This document shows, in pieces, positions 17,267 through 25,910 of a stretch of DNA of 64,000 nucleotides (the first letter of the stretch is position 1; each line of letters starts with the position of its first letter). The stretch covers positions 124,001-188,000 of the forward strand of contig CAVPRR010000006.1 of the NCBI GenBank assembly GCA_963707965.1, given 5' to 3'. This DNA comes from VRUE01 sp963707965 (lineage in GTDB: Bacteria > Actinomycetota > Thermoleophilia > Solirubrobacterales > 70-9). The notes below the pieces were generated by a model that saw only the letters and a list, made by a program, of their open reading frames with translations, ran no database searches and was not told the origin of the DNA. The position numbers and the translations under genes are program-made.

Positions 17267-17944
17267 GTGAAGCTCGACATCTTCACGCTCTTCCCAGGGG
17301 CGTTCGACTGGTTCCAGTCGCAGCGGTCGGTCCAGAACGCGCTGAGCCGCGGGAACGACCTGAGGTTCTTCAACTATCGCGATACGACTCCGCTGGGGGC
17401 AGGGCAGGTCGACGACGCGCCGTATGGGGGCGGGGCAGGGATGGTGCTGCGGGTCGACGTGGTCGATGCGGCGCTGCAGGCCGCGTACTCGAATGGGGAG
17501 GGCCCGCGCGTCGTCCTGCTTACTCCGACGGGCAGGCTGCTGGACGACGAGCTGGCCGACGAGCTGACGGGGGAGCACCACGTGGCGCTGCTCTGCGGGC
17601 GCTATGAGGGGTTCGACGAGCGGGTGCATGAGCATTTCGCCGACGACGAGGTCTCGATTGGGCGGTATGTCCTGGCCGGCGGAGAGCTGCCGGCGATGGT
17701 GCTTGCCGACGTGCTGATGCGGAAGCTCCCGGGCGCGCTCGGGCACGAGCAGAGCGCCGTCGAGGAGTCCTTCAGCCCGGTGCTCGAGGGAGCGCCGGAG
17801 TACCCGCACTACACCCGGCCTGCCACCTACAGAGGCTGGGGGGTGCCCGATGTGCTGGTCTCCGGGGACCACGAGCAGGTGCGCCTCTGGCGGCGTGAGC
17901 AGAGTCGGGTGCGGGCCGAGCGGTTCGAACGAGACGCGGAGTAG
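17267..17944 (+). CDS. trmD: tRNA (guanine37-N1)-methyltransferase TrmD
   Basis: TrmD methylates G37 of tRNAs that read CNN/GNN-type codons, keeping the reading frame. The SAM-binding knot is visible: MKLDIFTLFPGAF at the N-terminus, DDAPYGGGAGMVLR near residue 50, LLCGRYEGFDERV near 110, ISIGRYVLAGGE-type sequence (VSIGRYVLAGGELPAM) and PHYTRPATYRGWGVPDVL. The GTG at 17267 gives 225 residues, a little shorter than usual at the C-terminus. rplS follows. Confidence 0.95.
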   Translation: MKLDIFTLFPGAFDWFQSQRSVQNALSRGNDLRFFNYRDTTPLGAGQVDDAPYGGGAGMVLRVDVVDAALQAAYSNGEGPRVVLLTPTGRLLDDELADELTGEHHVALLCGRYEGFDERVHEHFADDEVSIGRYVLAGGELPAMVLADVLMRKLPGALGHEQSAVEESFSPVLEGAPEYPHYTRPATYRGWGVPDVLVSGDHEQVRLWRREQSRVRAERFERDAE

Positions 17945-18002
17945 GTACGATTGCCGCCACCGCGCGGCGCTCGAACCAGGGTCCGGCGGTTTTTTCTCGC
18001 CA

Positions 18003-18755
18003 ATGAGCAGCGTTATCGACAGCATCGAGCGTCGCCAGCAGAGGACGGGCCTGCCCGCCTTTGGACCAGGCGATCGCGTGCGCGTCCACTTTCAGGTGAT
18101 CGAGGGCAGTCGCCGCCGCACCCAGGTTTTCGAGGGAATCGTCCTGCGGCGGCAGGGCTCCGGCTCGCGTGAGACCTTCACAGTGCGCAAGCAGTCCTTC
18201 GGCGTCGGCGTCGAGCGCACGTTCCCGCTGCACTCGCCGAAGATCGAGAAACTCGAGATCGCCGCGCGCGGCGACGTGCGGCGCGCGAAGCTCTACTACC
18301 TCCGCGGCCGGATTGGCAAGGCCGCTCGCGTCGCGGAGCGGCGCTGGGGGATCGACGAGGAGCTGATCTCGACCCCCGCCGCCAGCGAGGAGCCGGCGGC
18401 TGTGGACGCCGAGGGCGCGACGATCGAGGAGGCAGAGGCCGCGCAGGCGCCCGGGGTCGAGGAGACGGATGAGGCTGCGGAAGCCGCGACGGCCGAGGCG
18501 CCGAAAGCCGCGACGGCCGAGGCGCCGGAAGCCGCGACGGCCGAGGCGCCGGAAGCCGGTGAGGAGACGCAGGCGGCAGAGGTGTCCGCGGAGGACGCGG
18601 ATGGCGCTGCCGAGGAGGCGGAAGCACAGAGCCAGGCAGGCACGGACGCTGAGGCGCCCGAGGCAGGGGAGACCGAGGACACCGCCGCGGCGCAGGATGC
18701 CGAGGATGAGTCGCCACCGGAGGACTCCGGCGACTCCGGTGAGGATTCGGCCTGA
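18003..18755 (+). CDS. rplS: 50S ribosomal protein L19 with long acidic C-terminal extension
   Basis: The first 115 residues are normal L19 (MSSVIDSIERRQQRTG, GDRVRVHFQVIEGSRRRTQVFEG, GVGVERTFPLHSPKIEKLE, KLYYLRGRIGKAARV), a protein at the subunit interface. The remaining 130 or so residues are an Ala/Glu-rich tail with three exact AATAEAPE/K repeats encoded by a 24-bp tandem repeat. The ATG at 18003 is chosen since L19 begins there; upstream in-frame sequence overlaps trmD. The tail is presumably disordered and outside the ribosome core. The IF3 gene in this window has the same kind of tail. Confidence 0.94.
   Translation: MSSVIDSIERRQQRTGLPAFGPGDRVRVHFQVIEGSRRRTQVFEGIVLRRQGSGSRETFTVRKQSFGVGVERTFPLHSPKIEKLEIAARGDVRRAKLYYLRGRIGKAARVAERRWGIDEELISTPAASEEPAAVDAEGATIEEAEAAQAPGVEETDEAAEAATAEAPKAATAEAPEAATAEAPEAGEETQAAEVSAEDADGAAEEAEAQSQAGTDAEAPEAGETEDTAAAQDAEDESPPEDSGDSGEDSA
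18483..18554 (+). repeat. 24-bp tandem repeat x3 within rplS
   Basis: Three 24-base copies start at 18483, 18507 and 18531, each beginning GCCGCGACGGCCGAGGCG. The last two are identical; the first differs at one base. The length is a multiple of three, so the repeat keeps the frame and adds eight residues per copy to the L19 tail. Confidence 0.9.
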
Positions 18756-18808
18756 GCCCGAAGATCCCCAAGCCGCAGAGCCGCGCCGGCGGGCTGGTCG
18801 AGCTGGTC

Positions 18809-19372
18809 GTGATCGTCGCGATGGCGCTCGGGCTGGCGCTCGCGATCCAGGCCTGGCTGGTCAAGCCGTACCAGATTCCCTCCGGATCGATGGAACCGAC
18901 CCTTGACGTCGGCCAGCGCGTCCTGGTCAACCGCTTCCTCTTCCACTTCACCGATCCGGGGATCGGCGACATCGTCGTCTTTCATCCGCCCAGGGGGGCC
19001 GACAACGGCACCGAATGCGGTGTCGACCACTCACCGCAGCAGGCCTGCCCGCAACCGACCGAAGCCGAGTCGACTCAGAACTTCATCAAGCGGATCGTCG
19101 CCGGCCCGGGCGACACGCTCAGCGTCCACGAAGGGCATCCGGTCGTGAACGGGGTGGAGAAGACCGACGAGCCCTACATCAACCCCTGCGGCAACGCCGG
19201 CGCCTGCAATTTGCCGCAACCGATCACGGTTCCACCCGACTATTACTTCATGATGGGCGACAACCGTGGGGCGAGCGACGACAGCCGGTTCTGGGGCCCC
19301 GTCCCCCGCGAGTGGATCATCGGCAAGGCCTTCGCCACCTACTGGCCACCCGACCGCGTCGGCGTCTTCTAA
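18809..19372 (+). CDS. lepB: signal peptidase I
   Basis: LepB cleaves signal peptides after export. The membrane anchor is IVAMALGLALAIQAWLVKPY, followed by the catalytic Ser in QIPSGSMEPTL, the Lys in FIKRIVAGPGDTL and the box MMGDNRGASDDSRFWGPVP. A Cys-containing insertion (ECGVDHSPQQAC) lies between the two catalytic residues. The GTG at 18809 would leave almost no cytoplasmic N-terminus. The open frame continues upstream with SPKIPKPQSRAGGLVELV, which looks like a real positively charged start, and a CTG at 18752 overlapping the rplS stop could be the initiator. So the start is uncertain. Confidence 0.92.
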   Translation: MIVAMALGLALAIQAWLVKPYQIPSGSMEPTLDVGQRVLVNRFLFHFTDPGIGDIVVFHPPRGADNGTECGVDHSPQQACPQPTEAESTQNFIKRIVAGPGDTLSVHEGHPVVNGVEKTDEPYINPCGNAGACNLPQPITVPPDYYFMMGDNRGASDDSRFWGPVPREWIIGKAFATYWPPDRVGVF

Positions 19373-20039
19373 CGGCAAGCCAACGGCACGCCGGCGCATC
19401 CTGGCGCGCACCCAGCGCCTCTTCGATTTCGATCGCGGACTCGGCGGGCGCTTTGTCGCCGGCGCCGACGAGGCGGGAAGGGGAAGTCTCGCCGGACCGC
19501 TTGTGGCCGCTGCAGTGCTGATCGACTACGGGACGCTGCCGCGCGCGGACCGGCGGGCCCTCGGCGGCCTGCACGACTCCAAGCAGATGAAGCCCGCGCA
19601 GCGCGAGGAGCTCTACCCGGCGGTGCTGCGCGCCGCCGTGCGGGTTGGCGTCGTGGTGCGCAGCGCGCGCGGGATAGACGCCCGCGGCCTCCACGTGACC
19701 AACATCGAGGCGCTTGCCAGCGCCCTCGAGCTGCTGGCACCCGGCGACGACGCAACCTGCCTGGTCGACGGCTTTGCTCTGCACGACTGCGGCGTCCCCC
19801 ACCGCGCGGTGGTCGAGGGTGATGGGACGAGCGCGGCGATCGCCGCGGCATCCGTCATCGCCAAGGTCACCAGGGACCGCTACATGCACCGGGCCGCACA
19901 CAACCATCCGGGTTGGGGATTCGAGGATCACGTCGGCTACTCGACGCCCGAGCATCGCGCCGCGATCGAGCGAATCGGAATCTCGCCGCTGCACCGGCGC
20001 TCCTTCGAGTCCGTCGCCTACAGCCAGCTGGAGCTCTGA
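19266..20039 (+). CDS. rnhB: ribonuclease HII
   Basis: RNase HII cuts RNA at ribonucleotides embedded in DNA. Seen are the first acidic motif GADEAGRGSLAGPLVAAAV, DSKQMKPAQRE, the second Asp in CLVDGFALHD, SVIAKVTRDRYM and HVGYSTPEH. Recognisable homology begins near 19400 (LARTQRLFDFDRGLG). No ATG, GTG or TTG lies between the lepB stop and that point. The only standard start is ATG 19266, overlapping lepB by 107 bases and giving a low-complexity leader; CTG 19401 is the alternative. Its TGA stop is the first element of a tandem repeat array. Confidence 0.92.
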   Translation: MGRATTAGSGAPSPASGSSARPSPPTGHPTASASSNGKPTARRRILARTQRLFDFDRGLGGRFVAGADEAGRGSLAGPLVAAAVLIDYGTLPRADRRALGGLHDSKQMKPAQREELYPAVLRAAVRVGVVVRSARGIDARGLHVTNIEALASALELLAPGDDATCLVDGFALHDCGVPHRAVVEGDGTSAAIAAASVIAKVTRDRYMHRAAHNHPGWGFEDHVGYSTPEHRAAIERIGISPLHRRSFESVAYSQLEL

Positions 20040-20148
20040 CGCAGCCGGAACGCTGACGCAGCCGGAGGGTGACGCAGCCGGAACGGTGACGCAGCCGGAC
20101 GGTGACGCAGCGGGAACTCGGAGGCGGCTGGAACCGTGACGCAGGGGC
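20037..20148 (+). repeat. 16-18-bp tandem array starting at the rnhB stop codon
   Basis: Copies of TGACGCAGCCGGAACG(G/C) begin at 20037, 20054, 20070, 20087, 20103 and 20137, the last two degenerate. The TGA of the first copy is the rnhB stop. The array fills the whole gap to the convergent yraN gene, which ends at 20150. It appears to be a multiplied gene 3' end. Confidence 0.88.
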
Positions 20149-20149
20149 G

Positions 20150-20527
20150 CTAGAAAGCGGCTCTTATGTGCTCCCAGTCCACGGCGCGCCCTGCGCGATC
20201 GAAGCTGACGCCGATCGCGTCGAAGCGGATCTCGCCGTAGCGGAGCTCGTTGCGCCGCTCGGCCATCCAGGCTGTGGCGAGGCGGCGGATGCGTCGCTGC
20301 TTCTGCGGCCCGATCGCCAGGATGGGACGCTCGGGGCCGGATGCCGATCCCTGGCGGCCGGCCTTCACCTCGACGAAGACGAGGTCGAGGCCGTCGCGGG
20401 CGACGATGTCGAGCTCGCCGAAGCGGGTGCGCGCGTTGCGCTCGACAATCTGCCAACCGGCCGCCGCGAGTCGCGCGGCTACGAGGTTCTCCGCCGCTTG
20501 GCCGAGTCGCTGGCGCGTGCTGGTCAT
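20150..20527 (-). CDS. YraN/UPF0102 family nuclease-like protein
   Basis: A 125-residue UPF0102 protein. The restriction-endonuclease-like core is GELDIVARDGLDLVFVEVKAG (E, D and ExK residues present), after the family start RLGQAAENLVAARLAAAGW. Its function is unresolved; the fold suggests a nuclease acting on DNA ends or junctions. It is usually next to rnhB and yifB, as here, although on the opposite strand. It is divergent from yifB with about 100 bases between. Confidence 0.88.
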   Translation of the reverse strand: MTSTRQRLGQAAENLVAARLAAAGWQIVERNARTRFGELDIVARDGLDLVFVEVKAGRQGSASGPERPILAIGPQKQRRIRRLATAWMAERRNELRYGEIRFDAIGVSFDRAGRAVDWEHIRAAF

Positions 20528-20629
20528 GCGCTGACGCTACGGGGGGCGGGCGCGCGGGTGGCGCGCACAGGTTGACGAATCTGTAACGGCGCGGCTGTCC
20601 CGGAAGGCCGTACGTCTTTCGTCGCAGAG

Positions 20630-22189
20630 TTGGTGCACACAATTCTCGATCTGCGCACCACGTGTGAGCCGCCAGCCGCCACCGTGGCCCCAGTGCTCGC
20701 CACGGTGCGGACATTCACGCTCGACGGCATTGCGGCCCGGCCTGTGCGGGTCGAGGTCGACGTGCACCGGGGCCTGCCGGCCTTCTGCGTGGTCGGCCTT
20801 CCCGACACGGCGGTCAGGGAGGCGCGCGAGCGCGTGCGGGCCGCGGTCACCAATTGCAGCTTCGACTTTCCGCTGCGGAGGATCACGGCCAACCTTGCTC
20901 CAGCCAGCCTGCGCAAGGCTGGTCCGGGGCTGGACCTTCCGATCGCCGTGGCGCTGCTGGTCGCCTCCGGCCAGTTGAAGTGGGAGCGGCTGCCGCGGCT
21001 GGCAATGGTCGGCGAGCTGGCGCTCGACGGCTCGATCCGCTCGGTTCCCGGCGTGCTGGCAATCGCCGAGGCGGCGCGGGCGAGCGGGGTCGAAGAGATC
21101 GTCGTGCCCGCGAAGAACGGGTCCGAGGCGGCGCTGGTCGGCGGTCTGGATGTGATCCCGATCGACAGCCTCCAGCAGGTTGCGCCCCTGGCCGCGGGGC
21201 GGTGGGCACCCGATCCACCGAGGCCGCTGCCGCTTCCGCTGACGTCGCGCCAGGGCGCGCCCGACCTCGCCGACCTGCGTGGCCAGGCTCACCTCCGCTA
21301 CGCGCTCGAGGTTGCCGCGGCTGGGGGCCACAGCCTGCTGATGGTCGGCCCGCCGGGCGCGGGGAAGTCGCTCGCCGCCGCCCGGCTGCCCTCGATCCTG
21401 CCGCCCCTGGCACCCGAGGAGGCGCTGGAGGTGGCGCGGATCGCCAGCGCCTGCGGGCGGCTCGGCAACCGTCCCAGCGGCGGCAGGCCGTTCCGCGCTC
21501 CGCACCACACCATCACCCCGGCTGGATTGATCGGCGGCGGCAACCCGCCCGGCCCCGGCGAGGCGACTCTGGCGCACCGCGGCGTGCTCTTCCTCGATGA
21601 GCTCTGCGAGTTCCGCCGCGACGCGCTGGAGGCGCTGCGAGCGCCGCTGGAGAGTGGCTGGGTCTCGATCTCCCGCGCCGGGGGCCGCCGCCGTTTGCCG
21701 TGCCGGTTCATGCTGGTCGCCGCCTCCAACCCGTGCCCGTGCGGGCGCGGCGAGGCCGATCCGGAGTGCACGTGCGCGCCGATCGCCGTGCGTCGCTATC
21801 AAGGGCACCTCAGCGGCGCCCTCGCCGACCGCCTCGACATCCTGGTCGCCGTCCGCCAGCCGAGCGCGTCGGAGATCGGCGGCCCGCCGGGCGAGCCGTC
21901 CGCCGCGGCGCGCGACCGGGTGACGGAGGCGCGTGAGCGGCAGGAACGACGCCTCGGTCCGGGGCGCTGCAACGCGGAGATGAGTCTCGGCGAGACCCGG
22001 GAATGCGTGCTCGGCGACGCCGCCGCGGCGCTCCTCGCCGAGTCCTACTCTCGCCGCCGGCTCAGCGGCCGCGCCCACGACCGCGTGCTGCGCCTGGCGC
22101 GGACGATTGCGGACCTGGCGGGCGCTGAGGCGATCGAGAGCGACCAGATCGCGCAGGCCCTGCAGCTGCGGAGGAGGGACCGTGACTGA
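20630..22189 (+). CDS. YifB/ComM family Mg-chelatase-like AAA+ ATPase
   Basis: ComM/YifB proteins are AAA+ helicases that extend branch migration during natural transformation. The N-terminal Lon-protease-like domain has VDVHRGLPAFCVVGLPDTAVREARERV; the ATPase has Walker A MVGPPGAGKS near residue 240, the chelatase motif FRAPHHTITPAGLIGGG, Walker B GVLFLDELCEF and the zinc-type cysteines NPCPCGRGEADPECTC. GTG 20630 gives 519 residues; family similarity starts only near LATVRTFTLDG, so GTG 20684 or 20693 may be the true start. It overlaps dprA by 8 bases, a transformation-linked pair. Confidence 0.92.
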   Translation: MVHTILDLRTTCEPPAATVAPVLATVRTFTLDGIAARPVRVEVDVHRGLPAFCVVGLPDTAVREARERVRAAVTNCSFDFPLRRITANLAPASLRKAGPGLDLPIAVALLVASGQLKWERLPRLAMVGELALDGSIRSVPGVLAIAEAARASGVEEIVVPAKNGSEAALVGGLDVIPIDSLQQVAPLAAGRWAPDPPRPLPLPLTSRQGAPDLADLRGQAHLRYALEVAAAGGHSLLMVGPPGAGKSLAAARLPSILPPLAPEEALEVARIASACGRLGNRPSGGRPFRAPHHTITPAGLIGGGNPPGPGEATLAHRGVLFLDELCEFRRDALEALRAPLESGWVSISRAGGRRRLPCRFMLVAASNPCPCGRGEADPECTCAPIAVRRYQGHLSGALADRLDILVAVRQPSASEIGGPPGEPSAAARDRVTEARERQERRLGPGRCNAEMSLGETRECVLGDAAAALLAESYSRRRLSGRAHDRVLRLARTIADLAGAEAIESDQIAQALQLRRRDRD

Positions 22190-23309
22190 GCCACATGCCT
22201 GCCCGGAGTGTCTGCGCCGCGCGCGGCTGCTCGGGCACCTCGCCCCCTTCATCGAGAAGATCGCCACGGGCTCCCGCGGGTCGCGTTCGCCGGAATTGCT
22301 GCGACTTTCCGATCGGGACCTGGCGGCAGTGGCGGCCCCGCGGGCGGCCGCACAGGTGCTGGAGCAGGTCGGCGCAGTCCCAGAGCACGTGTTGCAGGCC
22401 GAGCTCGCGGCGGCAGAGTGCTGGGGCTGCTGCCCGCACGACCCCCTCTACCCGGTCGGGCTACGCGACGCCTCCGATGCCCCGCGCGCGCTGATCGGCA
22501 GGGGCGACCCGGCGCTGCTGGCCGGCCTGGCGCCGGAGGGGGCCGTGACCGTTGTCGGTGCGCGCCGCGCCAGCACCTACGGTCGAGAGGTGGCTCGGGA
22601 GCTCGGCCGGGAACTTGCCGCAGCCGGGTTGGCCGTGGTGAGTGGCCTCGCATTCGGCGTCGACTCCTGCGCGCACCGCGGCGCGCTGGAGAGCGGCCTC
22701 ACCATCGCGGTCCTCGGCTGTGGCGCCGATGTCGCCTATCCGGCAGCGCACCGTTCCCTCTGGCGCCGGATCTGCGAGACCGGAGTCGTCCTTTCCGAGC
22801 TGCCGCCCGGGACCGGTGCCTGGCGCTGGACCTTCCCCGCCCGCAACCGGATCATGGCGGCGCTGGCGGGGATGACGGTGGTGGTCGAGGCCGCTGAGCG
22901 CTCGGGATCGCTGATCACAGCCGATCTCGCTGCCGATCTGGGCCGCGACCTGGGGGCGGTGCCCGGCCCGGTTACGTCGCGCATGTCCGCGGCGCCGAAC
23001 AACCTGCTGGCCGGTGGCGCCTGCGTCGTGCGCAACGCCCAGGACGTGCTCGATGCCATGCTCGGTCCCGGCGCGCGCCGCGTCGAGCGATTCGGGCCGC
23101 GCCTGGAGGCGACGCAGCAGGCCGTCCTGATCGCGGTGGAGGGGGGTTCGGAGACCTGCGATGCGATCGCCGCGGACCTCGACCTCGGGGGCGGCGAGGT
23201 GGCCGCGGCGCTCGCCGGCCTCGAGGCGCACGGCTACGTCTCCTGTTCGATGGTCGGCGTCTTCTCCCGCACGCTGCTCCAGCCACCCTCTGGGGACCGG
23301 GCCGTCTAG
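22182..23309 (+). CDS. dprA: DNA processing protein DprA
   Basis: DprA loads RecA on incoming single strands during transformation. The Rossmann-like fold shows VTVVGARRASTYGREVARELG near residue 120, VVSGLAFGVDSCAHRGAL, TIAVLGCGADVAYPAAH, SELPPGTGAWRWTFPARNRIMAAL and VVEAAERSGSLITADLA. The C-terminal winged helix follows (SETCDAIAADLDLGGGEV). GTG 22182 is chosen because a strong ribosome binding site (GAGGAGGGA) sits right before it and it overlaps the yifB stop. It has 375 residues. A CPEC pair near the N-terminus is unusual. Confidence 0.93.
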   Translation: MTEPHACPECLRRARLLGHLAPFIEKIATGSRGSRSPELLRLSDRDLAAVAAPRAAAQVLEQVGAVPEHVLQAELAAAECWGCCPHDPLYPVGLRDASDAPRALIGRGDPALLAGLAPEGAVTVVGARRASTYGREVARELGRELAAAGLAVVSGLAFGVDSCAHRGALESGLTIAVLGCGADVAYPAAHRSLWRRICETGVVLSELPPGTGAWRWTFPARNRIMAALAGMTVVVEAAERSGSLITADLAADLGRDLGAVPGPVTSRMSAAPNNLLAGGACVVRNAQDVLDAMLGPGARRVERFGPRLEATQQAVLIAVEGGSETCDAIAADLDLGGGEVAAALAGLEAHGYVSCSMVGVFSRTLLQPPSGDRAV

Positions 23310-23328
23310 ATGGTTGATTGCCTCTGGT

Positions 23329-23343
23329 GTCCTGAGTCAGGAC
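23329..23343. promoter_or_regulatory. 15-bp palindrome upstream of thiD
   Basis: GTCCTGAGTCAGGAC is a perfect 7+1+7 palindrome ending 16 bases before the thiD start codon. Its size and place fit a repressor operator or the stem of a short hairpin, but I cannot assign a regulator. It does not resemble a TPP riboswitch. Confidence 0.35.
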
Positions 23344-23359
23344 AACTAGTCTGCAGCGC

Positions 23360-24178
23360 GTGAGCGCGCGCATCCCTGCAGTTCTCTCGATTGCCGGCTC
23401 GGATTCCGGCGGCGGGGCCGGCATCCAGGCCGACCTGAAGGCATTTGCGCGCTGCGGGGTGCACGGGATGACCGCGGTCACAGCGATCACGGCGCAGAAC
23501 ACGGTTGGGGTGAGCGCCGTCGAGCCGGTTTCGCCGGCGACGATCGTTGCCCAGGTGCGCGCCGTCGCCGAGGACATCGGCATCGACGCGGTCAAGATCG
23601 GCATGCTCGGCACGGTGGAGACCGTCGACGCGGTGGTGCATGCGCTGGCGCTGGTCGGAGACGCCCCGGTCGTGGTCGACCCGGTGATGGTCGCCGAGAG
23701 TGGCGCGGTGCTGCTCGATGCCGGCGCGAGGACGGCGCTGGTGGAGCGGCTGCTGCCGCTGGCAACGGTGGTCACCCCGAACATCCCCGAGGCACGGGCG
23801 CTGGCAGGAGCCGGGGAGGCGGACTCGCAGGAGGGCCTGGCGCGCCGGGTCCTGGCGCTGGGACCGCAGGTCGTCGTCGTCACCGGCGGCCACAGCGAGG
23901 AGGTCGTCGACCTCTTCTTCGATGGTGTGGAGGCGACCGCAATCCGGGGCGAGCGCCATCCCGGGGGTGCCTCGCACGGCTCCGGCTGCACCCATTCCTC
24001 GGCGCTTGCTGCCTTTCTTGCCCGCGGCGAGACCCCGCTGGAGGCGGCGCGCAGGGCGCGTGAGGTCGCCTCCGCCGCGGTGGCCGCGGGGCTGCAGGGG
24101 ATCGGGCAGGGCGCCGGCCCGGTGGACGTCTTCGACCTCTCCGCGGCCCGGGACGCCGACGCCGAGGCGCCGCGCTGA
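23360..24178 (+). CDS. thiD: hydroxymethylpyrimidine/phosphomethylpyrimidine kinase
   Basis: ThiD phosphorylates HMP and HMP-P for thiamine synthesis. The ribokinase-like fold shows LSIAGSDSGGGAGIQADLKAF at the N-terminus, QNTVGVSAVEPV, VKIGMLG, VVDPVMVAESGA, TPNIPEARAL and the anion-hole signature GGASHGSGCTHSSALAA near residue 210. GTG 23360 gives 272 residues. No other thi gene is adjacent. The 3' end overlaps a small palindrome and ilvD begins 14 bases later, so they may be co-transcribed. Confidence 0.94.
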   Translation: MSARIPAVLSIAGSDSGGGAGIQADLKAFARCGVHGMTAVTAITAQNTVGVSAVEPVSPATIVAQVRAVAEDIGIDAVKIGMLGTVETVDAVVHALALVGDAPVVVDPVMVAESGAVLLDAGARTALVERLLPLATVVTPNIPEARALAGAGEADSQEGLARRVLALGPQVVVVTGGHSEEVVDLFFDGVEATAIRGERHPGGASHGSGCTHSSALAAFLARGETPLEAARRAREVASAAVAAGLQGIGQGAGPVDVFDLSAARDADAEAPR

Positions 24179-24189
24179 ATAAATTCAGC
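24174..24189. promoter_or_regulatory. 16-bp A/T-rich palindrome between thiD and ilvD
   Basis: GCTGAAT-AA-ATTCAGC spans the thiD stop and ends 3 bases before the ilvD ATG. It is A/T-rich in a very G/C-rich surrounding and sits where it could cover the ilvD ribosome binding site. A role in controlling ilvD is only a guess. Confidence 0.3.
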
Positions 24190-24191
24190 TG

Positions 24192-25886
24192 ATGAGCTCA
24201 AACGGCAGCACGGCGACCAGCCTCCCACGTCCCCGTTCCAGCGCCGTCTTCGACGGCGCCGACCGCGCCGCCGCGCGCGCATACATGAAGGGCATCGGCT
24301 TCGACGACGATGCGCTCAGCCGGCCGACGATCGGCATCGCCAACACCTGGATCGAGGCGATGCCGTGCAACTTCCACCTGCGCGGCCTGGCCGAGCACAT
24401 CAAAGCGGGTGTGCGCGCCGCCGGTGGGACGCCGCTGGAGTTCAACACGATCGCCATCTCCGACGGGATCACGATGGGCACCGAGGGGATGAAGACCTCG
24501 CTGGTCAGCCGCGAGGTGATCGCCGATTCGATCGAGCTGACCGTCCGCGGCTACCAGTTCGACGCGGTCGTGGCGCTCTCGGCCTGCGACAAGACGATCC
24601 CGGGCTGCGTGATGGCTCTTTCCCGCCTCGACATCCCGTCGCTGATGCTCTACGGCGGTTCGATTGCCCCCGGCCGCTGGCACGGCCACGACGTCACGAT
24701 CCTCGACGTCTTCGAGGCGGTCGGCGCCCACGCGGCCGGAGAGATGAGCGATGAGGAACTGCACGAGCTGGAGGGGGTCGCCAGTCCCGGTGCGGGCGCC
24801 TGCGGCGGCCAGTTCACCGCCAACACGATGGCCTGTGCCTTCGAGGCGCTTGGGATCAGCCCGGGCGGCTCGGCGATGGTGCCCGCAGAAGACGAGGAGA
24901 AGGCGACCGTCGCCGAGAAGATCGGCGAGCTGGTGATGAAGGTCCTTGTCGAGGACCTGCGGCCGAGCCGCGTGATCACCCGCGAGTCGCTGGAGAACGC
25001 GATCGCCTGCATCTGCGCCTCCGGTGGATCGACCAACGGCGTCCTGCATCTGCTGGCTGTCGCCCGCGAGGCCGGGATCGAGCTGAGCATCGACGACTTC
25101 GAGCGGATCTCCCGGCAGACGCCGCTGCTCGCCGACCTCAAGCCGGGCGGGCGCTTCGTCGCCACCGACCTCTACCGGGCCGGCGGTGTGCCGCTGGTCC
25201 TTCAGAGGCTCGCGGAGGCGGGCATTCTGCACGGCGACGCGATGACAGTCACGGGGCGCACGATCGGCGAGGAAGCCGAGGCGGCCACCGAAGCCGAGGG
25301 CCAGGAGGTGGTGCGGCCGCTGTCTGACCCGCTCAAGTCCGAGGGCGGTCTGGCAATCATGCGCGGCAACCTCGCCCCGGAGGGCGCCGTGGTCAAGCTC
25401 GCCGGCACCGAGCGCAAGAAGCAGGTCGGGCCGGCCCGGGTCTTCGAGTCAGAGGAGGAATGCTTCCGCGCCGTCAAGGAGCAGCAGATCCGGCCCGGCG
25501 ACATCGTGGTCATCCGCAACGAGGGCCCGGCGGGAGGCCCCGGGATGCGCGAGATGCTGCAGGTGACGGCGGCCATCGTCGGCGAGGGGCTTGGCGAGGA
25601 GGTGGCGCTGCTCACCGATGGTCGCTTCTCGGGAGCCACCCGCGGTCTGATGGCGGGGCACGTCGCCCCCGAGGCGGTCAAGGGCGGCCCGATCGCCGCG
25701 ATCCGCGAGGGTGATGAGATCAGCTTCGACGTCGACGCGCGGCGCCTCGACGTCGCGCTCTCCGATGAGGAGATCGCAAAGCGAGTCGCCGCCTACGAGG
25801 CGCCGGAGCCCGCCTACCGCAGCGGGGTGATGGCGAAGTACGCGGCTGCGGTGTCCTCGGCCACACAGGGTGCAATCACGACCTGA
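24192..25886 (+). CDS. ilvD: dihydroxy-acid dehydratase
   Basis: IlvD converts dihydroxyisovalerate and dihydroxymethylvalerate to keto acids in valine, isoleucine and leucine synthesis, using an Fe-S cluster. Seen are ANTWIEAMPCNFHLR near residue 45, SACDKTIPGCVMAL (signature 1, with cluster Cys), GACGGQFTANTMAC (a further Cys) and signature 2 LLTDGRFSGATRGLMAGHVAPEA near 475. The 564 residues match the family. It stands alone here without other ilv genes. Confidence 0.97.
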   Translation: MSSNGSTATSLPRPRSSAVFDGADRAAARAYMKGIGFDDDALSRPTIGIANTWIEAMPCNFHLRGLAEHIKAGVRAAGGTPLEFNTIAISDGITMGTEGMKTSLVSREVIADSIELTVRGYQFDAVVALSACDKTIPGCVMALSRLDIPSLMLYGGSIAPGRWHGHDVTILDVFEAVGAHAAGEMSDEELHELEGVASPGAGACGGQFTANTMACAFEALGISPGGSAMVPAEDEEKATVAEKIGELVMKVLVEDLRPSRVITRESLENAIACICASGGSTNGVLHLLAVAREAGIELSIDDFERISRQTPLLADLKPGGRFVATDLYRAGGVPLVLQRLAEAGILHGDAMTVTGRTIGEEAEAATEAEGQEVVRPLSDPLKSEGGLAIMRGNLAPEGAVVKLAGTERKKQVGPARVFESEEECFRAVKEQQIRPGDIVVIRNEGPAGGPGMREMLQVTAAIVGEGLGEEVALLTDGRFSGATRGLMAGHVAPEAVKGGPIAAIREGDEISFDVDARRLDVALSDEEIAKRVAAYEAPEPAYRSGVMAKYAAAVSSATQGAITT

Positions 25887-25910
25887 CACCCCTGGGCCAA
25901 GGCGTGGGCG

